Positions 7,423 through 13,422 of a DNA stretch of 16,282 nt are shown here, piece after piece (within the stretch, counting starts at the first letter, position 1; the number at the start of each line of letters is the position of its first letter). Below the pieces are notes generated by a model that did not search any database, had not been told where the DNA came from, and saw only the letters and a program-made list of their open reading frames with translations. A program made the position numbers and the translations under genes. This DNA is from Deltaproteobacteria bacterium (GTDB taxonomy: Bacteria; Desulfobacterota; Dissulfuribacteria; Dissulfuribacterales; S140-46), in NCBI GenBank assembly GCA_015491585.1, contig WFVQ01000031.1, forward strand, positions 1-16,282, given 5' to 3'.

Positions 7423-8964
7423 CTATCTCTTTCTTCGCCTCACCACCCTTCGCCTCACTACCCTCCGCTTTTTCTTGGGAGCATCGTCAGGGTGCAGCTG
7501 CTTGAAGCCGCATGCCGAGTTCAAGCATTCGAGCCACCGTTTCTCTCCCTCCCGCATCTCAATGGTGTAGGCGGCTTTGCACCTGGAACAGGGGATATAG
7601 ACCGGCGGGCCCCAGCTTATGAACTGGCATCTGGGATTGGTGCAGGAATAGAAGGTCTTGCCTGCCGCGGTCTGGTTCTTCTTGAGTTCTGACTTGCCGC
7701 ATTCCGGGCAGCGAAGGGCCTTCTTCTCCTTGAATCTTTCTATTTGGGCCTCTACATCCTCCTCAGGGACGGTCTCTTCCTCGGATTCATCTTCTGCAGA
7801 GTCTCTGGAAGACCGCGCGGTCTCCGGGCCTTCCTTGGATACGGGCTGGGATTCGCTCTCTGCCACACTCTCTTCCGCGGATTCGGCTTCCGCCTTCCTG
7901 CCTACGTCTTGAGATGCCGGCTCGACAGGGACGGATGGGGGCGCGGCAGCCGCCTCTGAGTCCCCTCTTTCGGCCTCCAACTCCTCCTTCTCTTCCGAAG
8001 AATGTGTGGGGGACGCCATCTCCTGGATGGCCAATGGTTTTTCGTCCTCCGATGGCTGCGAGGCAGGAGGCGGAGCCGAATCAGGCTGGGATGCTTCATC
8101 TACAGGCGCTGAGGGCTGGAGTTCCTCCTGTTTCGGCTCTTTCTGCCGGGATAAGGGAGGTGAAACCTTTGCCGTCTGGTCTTTGACCTCTTCAGGAGGT
8201 GGCTGCTGTCTCGCAGCAGACGGTGCCTCCTGACGTTTTTTGCTTGACGCTATGATCTTGGCCCTTCCGTCGGCAGTGATGAGCTTCGGTGCCTTTCTCT
8301 TCTTCTGCTGGCGCCACAGCCGTAACGCCTCCTTCACCTTGTCTATCTCGACCTTCACTTCTGGTGGCGGCGGGATTTCCTGCGGAGATACCTTGGCCCT
8401 GGCCACCGCCTCCTTTTCTATGCGCTCTATGGATGCCTCGTGCCCGGGGGGCTCGTTCTTGCTGGCCCGCTGTTCAGGGAGCATACCCACGTTGGTCAAG
8501 GTGGTGTCCACAGAGGTCATAGCCAGTTCGACATCCTTCTGGCCGGCTATGACCTCGCAGAATAGCTGTACCATATAGGCCACCAGGGTCATGCCAGGCA
8601 TCCCCTTGAAAAGGACGTCGAGGAGGCGCGCGGTCTTGAGTGCTGGTTCCAGGGGCACGACCATGCCCTCCTGACCTAAATAGACATATCCTTTGTCAAA
8701 CAGCTCCTGGAACTCTTGGGCCAGGGGGCCTGAGATAGAGAGGCCCAACTGCTCCATCTCCTCCATGAGTTCTTCCTTGGTATATCTCTCTGGAGGGGCG
8801 GTTAGATCCGGTGAACCCTGCTCCTTCTCCCACAGTAGGACCAGGGCGGTGATAGTCACCAGGGTTAGCGGCAGCCCATTGACCCCTTTATCAGTGCCTA
8901 TAAGGCGGATCAAGTGTTTAGCGATGACGGAATCCAGGGCCTTTATGATTTCGTATTCCTTCAT
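7423..8964 (-). CDS. Hypothetical protein with two topoisomerase-type zinc ribbons, disordered acidic linker and basic tail
   Basis: I do not recognise this 513-residue protein as a named family. Residues 1-~180 are mixed helical and hydrophobic with no clear membrane span. Residues ~190-415 are low complexity, rich in Glu, Ser, Pro, Ala and Gln, and probably disordered. Two C4 ribbons follow: Cys419/422...441/446 and Cys459/462...480/485, each CxxC plus Cx4C, the pattern of the zinc ribbons at the C-terminus of bacterial topoisomerase I. No Toprim or other topoisomerase domain is present. The last 17 residues (497-513) are almost all Lys/Arg/Val, partly from a 15-bp tandem repeat. The design suggests nucleic-acid binding, which is inference. 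The ATG is supported by AAGGAG upstream. It lies 27 bp after the glutaredoxin-FTR gene and is likely co-transcribed with it and the aminopeptidase. Confidence 0.8.
   Translation of the reverse strand: MKEYEIIKALDSVIAKHLIRLIGTDKGVNGLPLTLVTITALVLLWEKEQGSPDLTAPPERYTKEELMEEMEQLGLSISGPLAQEFQELFDKGYVYLGQEGMVVPLEPALKTARLLDVLFKGMPGMTLVAYMVQLFCEVIAGQKDVELAMTSVDTTLTNVGMLPEQRASKNEPPGHEASIERIEKEAVARAKVSPQEIPPPPEVKVEIDKVKEALRLWRQQKKRKAPKLITADGRAKIIASSKKRQEAPSAARQQPPPEEVKDQTAKVSPPLSRQKEPKQEELQPSAPVDEASQPDSAPPPASQPSEDEKPLAIQEMASPTHSSEEKEELEAERGDSEAAAAPPSVPVEPASQDVGRKAEAESAEESVAESESQPVSKEGPETARSSRDSAEDESEEETVPEEDVEAQIERFKEKKALRCPECGKSELKKNQTAAGKTFYSCTNPRCQFISWGPPVYIPCSRCKAAYTIEMREGEKRWLECLNSACGFKQLHPDDAPKKKRRVVRRRVVRRRKR
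7434..7463 (-). repeat. 15-bp tandem repeat coding the basic tail
   Basis: TTCGCCTCACCACCC (7434-7448) is followed directly by TTCGCCTCACTACCC (7449-7463), differing at one base. Read on the - strand it encodes repeated Arg-Arg-Val-Val-Arg units at the C-terminus of the zinc-ribbon protein. The length of this basic tail may therefore vary between strains by slippage in 5-codon steps. Confidence 0.7.
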
Positions 8965-8991
8965 GGATTTGGTTCTCCTTGTGCAGCGCGG

Positions 8992-9561
8992 TCACCCTTG
9001 CGGACGACGCTCCGGCACTTCCCTGGTTGGAAGCTTGCCCATCTTCCACGCCTCATTGACGTAAAGGCCGCAATAGCATCTTCCATACTCTTGCACATCG
9101 GCTTCCCTGTATCTGCAAGGACAGATGATGTCCGCGTCACGCTCCCTGTCGCCGGTGGCCAGGCGGCAGGGACAGGCCATGTAGCCGTAACGGCGCCTGT
9201 TTTCCAGCAGGCCTGACAGCAGCTCGTGCACCACCACCGGGTCGGGATTGAAGAAGTATCCCAATGGCTCCTGTGCCTTGGCTAACACCTCCTTCAGACG
9301 TTCCGCCTCGTCTTCCAGCCCCAGGGAGCGCCGCAGCTCTCCTTCCTTGAAGCCAATGGAGATCACCCTGCCGTCCTCGATCACAACCGGGAATCCAATC
9401 CGGGGCCCAACAAGCTCCTTAAGCCTGGCCAGCGTTGCCTCTTGTTTTTCAGGCGTTAGGGTGTCAAGCCAGATTTCCCGTAACGGCCTGCCGCCTTTCA
9501 TCAGCAAGGATTTGGCCATCTTGCAGTGGATGCATGTAGTTATCCCGTAGAGCTCTATCAC
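8992..9561 (-). CDS. Glutaredoxin-like domain fused to ferredoxin:thioredoxin reductase catalytic domain
   Basis: A 189-residue two-domain redox protein. Residues 1-~80 are thioredoxin-fold, glutaredoxin-like: strand VIELYG, active site Cys10-Ile-His-Cys13, cis-proline loop GFPVV (56-60), and a strand-turn ending GRVISIGF. Residues ~100-175 carry the FTR catalytic signature Cys130-Pro-Cys132, Cys147-Pro-Cys149, Cys162-Tyr-Cys164. By analogy with plant/cyanobacterial FTR these six supply four 4Fe-4S ligands plus a redox-active disulfide pair (132 and 164). Spacing is X14 and X12, not the plant X16 and X8, and Tyr replaces His in the last motif. The GTG start follows GGAGGAGG and overlaps the aminopeptidase stop in GTGA. 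Longer upstream starts read out of frame through pepA and were discarded. Likely role: passing electrons from ferredoxin through the Fe-S disulfide to its own glutaredoxin domain or another partner (inference). Confidence 0.88.
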   Translation of the reverse strand: MIELYGITTCIHCKMAKSLLMKGGRPLREIWLDTLTPEKQEATLARLKELVGPRIGFPVVIEDGRVISIGFKEGELRRSLGLEDEAERLKEVLAKAQEPLGYFFNPDPVVVHELLSGLLENRRRYGYMACPCRLATGDRERDADIICPCRYREADVQEYGRCYCGLYVNEAWKMGKLPTREVPERRPQG

Positions 9562-11012
9562 CTGCCTCCTCCAAGCCTGGATGAGAGCTCTACAAGGGTC
9601 TTGACCCCGAACCCCTTGGCCCCCTTGCCCAGGTGGTTCAGCGGTTCCTCCTTGACCGCCGGGCCAGCTATGTCCAGGTGCGCCCACTTCATATCCTCGG
9701 GCACGAACTCCTGGAGGAACAGGGCGGCGGTGATAGCTCCTCCCCACTTCCCGCCGATGTTCTTAAGGTCTGCGATCTCGGTCTTAAGCTGCTCCGTATA
9801 GGGACGATGGAGCGGGAGCCTCCAGAAGCGTTCCATCGAGGCTGTGCCTGCGGCCTCGATGGCCTGGGCCAGGGAGTCGTCGTTGGAGAAGAAGCCTGCT
9901 ATATCTTCTCCCAGGGCCACGACGCAGGCACCTGTAAGCGTGGCCACGTCTATTATGAAATCGGGCTCCTGTTCCGCGGCCAGGCAGAGGGCGTCTGCCA
10001 GGATGAGACGGCCTTCAGCATCGGTGTTGTCGACCTGGACGCTCTTTCCGCACCTGATTATAACTATGTCTGAGGTCATAAACGCCTTGTGGGAGACAGC
10101 GTTCTCGGCCAGAGGGGTGATTACAGTGAGGTCAACCGGAGCCTTGAGGGCCGCCAGCGCACATGCCGCGGAAAAGGCCGCTGCCGCGCCGCTCATGTCA
10201 TACTTCATGCCTTCCTGCGCCGACGGGGGCTTTAGACAGTAGCCGCCTGTGTCGAAGGTGATACCCTTGCCCACCAGTGTGACAGCCGCCTTGGCTCCCT
10301 TGCCCTTGTACCTGCCTATGACCATCCTGGGCGGATGTTCGGAACCGCGGCCCACTGCCAGCACGCCACCGCACCGCTCCTTTTCCAACCTCTTATCGTC
10401 CCAGACAGTCATCTTCAGGCCGGCCCTCTTGCCCTCCTTCTTCATGAGCTCGGACAGGGATACGGGATTGATGACGTTTGGAGGCTCATTGAGGACGTCC
10501 CTCGCGAAGTTGACCCACCTGAATATCACCTCCCGCTCTTCCAGCTTCTGTGCGAGTTCCTTCGAAGGGTGAGAATCTACGGCAGCCGTCACTCTCGGAA
10601 CGGGTTTGTGCTCGCTGAGATAGCGGTCGAATCTGTAGCCACCTATGATCGCGCCTTCCTGAACCGCAGGAAGCAGACCGAAGTGGTCCTGTGAGAGCAT
10701 TACCACCACTTCTGTGAACTCCTCGCCACACTCTCCCACCGCAGACGAGACGGCCTTCATCAGCGCCTCCTGGGGTGTAGAGAGCTTTGCATCCAGTCTG
10801 ACCGCCCGTACCACAATATCCCCATCTTGTCCGTGAGAGGCGTGGACCACCTTGGCTCCTCCCTTTGACGCCGGAGCCCGAGGCGGAGAGGGCAGCCATC
10901 TTATCAGTGCATCTGGAAAACAGGCGGTCTCCTCATCGAGAAAGGGCAGGATTACAATCTCTCTACCTTCAGGCGAGAAGTCGCGGTTCAAGGTGAAGGT
11001 TGGATAAGCCAT
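9558..11012 (-). CDS. pepA: Leucyl aminopeptidase, peptidase family M17
   Basis: A 484-residue cytosolic dinuclear-metal aminopeptidase that removes N-terminal residues during peptide turnover. The catalytic C-terminal half holds the metal ligands Lys239, Asp244 (GKGITFDTGG), Asp262 (MKYDMSG), Asp321 and Glu323 in NTDAEGRL, with catalytic Lys251 and Arg325. Their spacing equals that of bovine and E. coli enzymes (Lys to first Asp 5, to NTD Asp 82). The N-terminal ~170 residues are the divergent regulatory domain. The loop after ITPLAEN (AVSHKAFMTSD) differs from the common NMPSGxAxRPGD version, so substrate range may differ. GAGGAGG precedes the ATG. It is the first gene of a - strand unit, overlapping the glutaredoxin-FTR gene by 4 bp. 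It is equally describable as M17 family protein; the symbol follows E. coli usage. Confidence 0.92.
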   Translation of the reverse strand: MAYPTFTLNRDFSPEGREIVILPFLDEETACFPDALIRWLPSPPRAPASKGGAKVVHASHGQDGDIVVRAVRLDAKLSTPQEALMKAVSSAVGECGEEFTEVVVMLSQDHFGLLPAVQEGAIIGGYRFDRYLSEHKPVPRVTAAVDSHPSKELAQKLEEREVIFRWVNFARDVLNEPPNVINPVSLSELMKKEGKRAGLKMTVWDDKRLEKERCGGVLAVGRGSEHPPRMVIGRYKGKGAKAAVTLVGKGITFDTGGYCLKPPSAQEGMKYDMSGAAAAFSAACALAALKAPVDLTVITPLAENAVSHKAFMTSDIVIIRCGKSVQVDNTDAEGRLILADALCLAAEQEPDFIIDVATLTGACVVALGEDIAGFFSNDDSLAQAIEAAGTASMERFWRLPLHRPYTEQLKTEIADLKNIGGKWGGAITAALFLQEFVPEDMKWAHLDIAGPAVKEEPLNHLGKGAKGFGVKTLVELSSRLGGGR

Positions 11013-11426
11013 TATTTCCTCCTCAATTTCTACAGTCTATCATTCTTCGTGCAAATTTGAATAATAATTGTAGATATCGGGAATGACCAGCCCGATTTTT
11101 CGCACGGGCAAGAGTTAGAGTGGATGAGGCCTGATATCACATCTCCGCGGGTATGAAATCGGCCCCCTTTTCTTTTTGCGGCGATCCGGTTCAGATACGC
11201 CTATTCAGCACCGGATATGGATCGTCACTTTCTGGTGGAGCGGTCCGGGAAGAAGGTATTCCTCCAGGGATCATAGAAGACCCGGTACAAATATTCCGTG
11301 TGGGAAGGTCATCAAAGGATGCCAGATAGCTCTTTAATTAGAGCCCATCTTATCCCTGGGATATGAACGGAAGGGGTGGGAGGCAATTCAGGAAGTCTTA
11401 AAAATTAAACCGTGGGAATGAAAAAA
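11013..11426. other. Gene-poor interval between pepA and tRNA-Pro
   Basis: About 410 bp with no convincing gene. A 58-codon + strand ORF (11153-11329) lacks a ribosome binding site. A weak - strand promoter candidate for pepA is TTCAAA/16 bp/TAGACT (complement of 11056-11061 and 11034-11039). ATCGGG (11076-11081) and CCCGAT (11091-11096) followed by a T run form a hairpin with no known upstream + strand transcript. This is the longest stretch without a gene in the window, and it looks less GC-rich than the genes around it. Confidence 0.45.
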
Positions 11427-11503
11427 TGGTCGGGGCGGAGGGATTTGAACCCCCGGCCCTCTGCTCCCAAAGCAGATGCGCTACCAGACTGCGCCACGCC
11501 CCG
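11427..11503 (-). tRNA. tRNA-Pro (anticodon UGG), CCA end encoded
   Basis: Read on the - strand from 11503 the gene folds into a full cloverleaf. The acceptor stem CGGGGCG/CGCCCCG has discriminator A. The D arm has GCGC stems and loop AGTCTGGTA, and the anticodon stem TCTGC/GCAGA has loop TTTGGGA, giving anticodon TGG. The T arm loop is TTCAAAT. The discriminator (11430) is followed by CCA (11427-11429) and then six T on the same strand, which may serve as the transcript end. Its 5' end lies 10 bp after the ketopantoate reductase stop, so it may be made by processing of that mRNA. Confidence 0.95.
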
Positions 11504-11513
11504 ACGCAGGAGT

Positions 11514-12515
11514 TCAGATACCACAAACGACCTTCTGCTTCAAGGCCCGGGGAGCGAGGAGGGGAGGGGAGAGCCCCCGGGTGGTCATCCCGCGCACCAT
11601 CTCGGTCAAGGCGGCGTTGATTGGTGTTGCCACGCCCAACCTGCTCCCCATCTTCGCCACAGCCCCGTTTATGTAGTCTATCTCAGTGGGGCGCCCTGCC
11701 ATCACGTCTTGTAGCATGGAGCTCCTGTTGCCTGCCGTGGCCCTGCACACCTGCCTGACCGCTTCGAGCACATCCTCTGGGGCGTGGCGATGGATGCCGG
11801 ATGCCTCGGCGACGTTACACGCCTCCTTTACCGCGAGTTCCTGAATCTCACTCAGCTCCGGAAACGCCAGCAGCTCTCCATTTTTAACTCCAGTAATGGC
11901 TGTCAATGCATTTATGCCCACGTTTATGAACAGCTTTTTCCAAACGTGGGGCCATATGTCACGGGCAACACCACACTCCCAGCCAGCCCGTGAGAGAAGG
12001 CGGGCAACGGTATGGAGCCTGGCCAGGGGCGCTCTCCCATCCACAGGTCCTATGACAGTAGGGCCTACGCCGGCGTGCCGGACCCGGCCCTCGTCCAGCC
12101 TGGTGGCCCCTTGGGAGGTTACCCCCAGAGCCACTTTGCCCGGCGCAACTGCACGGCACAGGTAAAGGTGGTGACCCATGCCGTTTTGCAGGCATAGCAC
12201 CAAGGCATCCCGGCGCAGGCCGCGTGCCAGCATCGGAAATGCGGCCTGCGACTGCCATGACTTCATCAGCAGCACCAGACAGTCGGCCTCATCGAGTCCT
12301 GTGGGGCCACAGACCACCGGCACCTTGATGTGAGTCGTTCCTCCGTCTGGCTCTTCTACCTTGATACCGCGGTCGTTGAGTCTCCTGGCCCTCACGTCCC
12401 TGTGATCGATGAGGAAGACCCTGCTTCCGCTTGCAGCAAGGCGGGCGGCAAGCAGCATCCCCATAGCCCCTGGACCGGCTATGGCGATGGTATAATCGGT
12501 GTGATCTCCCATCAT
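11514..12515 (-). CDS. panE: 2-dehydropantoate 2-reductase (ketopantoate reductase) family protein
   Basis: A 333-residue NADPH-dependent enzyme, somewhat longer than the ~300-residue E. coli PanE, of the pantothenate/CoA pathway. The Rossmann motif GPGAMG is at 14-19. LQNGMG gives Asn111. KKLFINVGINALT gives catalytic Lys194 with Asn198 and Asn202 in the K-x3-N-x3-N spacing of PanE. SSMLQD...TEID gives Ser266 and Glu278, 12 apart as in E. coli (Ser244, Glu256). All key residues are present, but this family includes paralogues with other 2-oxoacid substrates, and no panB/panC neighbours are seen, so specificity is unproven. Two ATG codons in a row open the gene (12515 or 12512); an AGGA lies upstream. 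It points away from the CBS-ACT gene and runs into tRNA-Pro 10 bp downstream. Confidence 0.85.
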   Translation of the reverse strand: MMGDHTDYTIAIAGPGAMGMLLAARLAASGSRVFLIDHRDVRARRLNDRGIKVEEPDGGTTHIKVPVVCGPTGLDEADCLVLLMKSWQSQAAFPMLARGLRRDALVLCLQNGMGHHLYLCRAVAPGKVALGVTSQGATRLDEGRVRHAGVGPTVIGPVDGRAPLARLHTVARLLSRAGWECGVARDIWPHVWKKLFINVGINALTAITGVKNGELLAFPELSEIQELAVKEACNVAEASGIHRHAPEDVLEAVRQVCRATAGNRSSMLQDVMAGRPTEIDYINGAVAKMGSRLGVATPINAALTEMVRGMTTRGLSPPLLAPRALKQKVVCGI

Positions 12516-12639
12516 TTACAGAATCCTGTGGAGAAAGGTTCGCCTGGTAATTTTTATCCAAGCGGCTTGTTTTTTTTCTTAAATAAAATACCATGCGCTG
12601 ATTTCCCGCGGTAGCCGCAGGAGAGCGTTCTCCATGCCT

Positions 12640-12667
12640 GTAACATTCCGCCCGATGCGGCTATACT
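12640..12667 (+). promoter_or_regulatory. Possible sigma-70 promoter for the CBS-ACT gene
   Basis: TATACT (12662-12667) matches 5 of 6 bases of the -10 consensus, and GTAACA (12640-12645) matches 4 of 6 of the -35 box with a 16-bp spacer. Just upstream is GGAGA-GCGT-TCTCC (12620-12633), an inverted repeat. Downstream is CCCGGCC-CT-GGCCGGG (12684-12699), which would be a strong hairpin in the leader RNA. The interval serves divergent genes. Confidence 0.35.
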
Positions 12668-12732
12668 GGAGATAGCAATAAGGCCCGGCCCTGGCCGGGA
12701 TAGATTCAAGATATCATGCAGGAGGAGCTTGT

Positions 12733-13422
12733 ATGCTTGTTAGAGAATGGATGACCCCGGACCCCATCGTAATGGACGAGAATACCTCCATCATGAAGGC
12801 CACCCAGCTCATGAAGGAGAACAAAATACACCGTATTCCCATTGTCAAGAATGGAACCCTGGTCGGCATCGTTAGCGACAGGGACATCAAAGAGGCGGCG
12901 CCATCAAAGGCCACGTCGCTTGATGTCCACGAGCTCTACTACCTCCTCTCCGAGATCAAGGTCAAGGACATCATGACCAAGGATCCTATAACCCTGAAGG
13001 CAGACGACTCGGTGGAGAAGGCCGCTGTGATAATGCTGGAGAACACCATCAGCGGCCTGCCGGTGGTTGACGACGGCGGGAAGGTGATCGGCATGATCAC
13101 TCAGACCGATATCTTCAAGGTGATGATAAGCATAACTGGTATCCACCGCGGTCCCATTCAGGTGGCCGTTGATGTCGAAGACAAGGAAGGGGTGCTCGCC
13201 GAAGTCCTCGAGGTTATAAAGGGATTCAAGACGAGGATAGTCAGCGTCCTTACCTCAGAAGAGAACGTGCAACCCGGCAGGAAGGAACTTTATGTCCGGG
13301 TGACCGACATGGATGATGAAGAGCTCAAGCAGCTTGTGAACGGCCTGAACGCTCAGTTCAAGGTGCTCTATGCTATACGCGAAGACGTGTCCGACATTCC
13401 AAAGAAGAGGCCGGATGCTTAG
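12733..13422 (+). CDS. CBS-CBS-ACT domain regulatory protein (AcuB-like)
   Basis: A 229-residue soluble protein. The first CBS motif spans about 1-56 (REWMTPDPIVMDENTSI ... GIVSDRDI) and the second about 76-133 (VKDIMTKDPITLKADDSV ... IGMITQTDIF), forming a Bateman pair that usually binds adenine nucleotides. An ACT-like domain spans about 141-215 (IQVAVDVEDKEGVLAEVLEVI), often an amino-acid sensor. The order and length match the AcuB family, named from Bacillus acetoin utilisation, but no acetoin genes are here, so I give no symbol. GGAGGAG supports the ATG. Its stop overlaps that of the convergent penicillin-binding protein gene by 4 bp, leaving no room for a terminator. The ligand and target are unknown. 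Confidence 0.88.
   Translation: MLVREWMTPDPIVMDENTSIMKATQLMKENKIHRIPIVKNGTLVGIVSDRDIKEAAPSKATSLDVHELYYLLSEIKVKDIMTKDPITLKADDSVEKAAVIMLENTISGLPVVDDGGKVIGMITQTDIFKVMISITGIHRGPIQVAVDVEDKEGVLAEVLEVIKGFKTRIVSVLTSEENVQPGRKELYVRVTDMDDEELKQLVNGLNAQFKVLYAIREDVSDIPKKRPDA

Noticed and set aside
7744..8578. Several + strand ORFs opposite the zinc-ribbon protein
   Set aside because: Ser/Ala/Pro-rich antisense readings of the low-complexity linker; the - strand frame has the zinc ribbons and a good start.
9562..9747. N-terminal extension of the glutaredoxin-FTR ORF inside pepA
   Set aside because: These residues are Gly/Pro/Arg-rich out-of-frame reading of pepA. The GTG at 9561 has a strong Shine-Dalgarno sequence and starts exactly at the first strand of the glutaredoxin fold.
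11076..11100. Hairpin ATCGGG...CCCGAT with T run, terminator-like on the + strand
   Set aside because: No + strand gene lies upstream to be terminated; the stem is only 6 bp with a 9-nt loop.
11153..11329. 58-codon + strand ORF between pepA and tRNA-Pro
   Set aside because: No ribosome binding site, no recognisable motif. Another frame there (from 11218) reads like protein for 19 codons but meets a stop, so a decayed gene cannot be excluded but is not supported.
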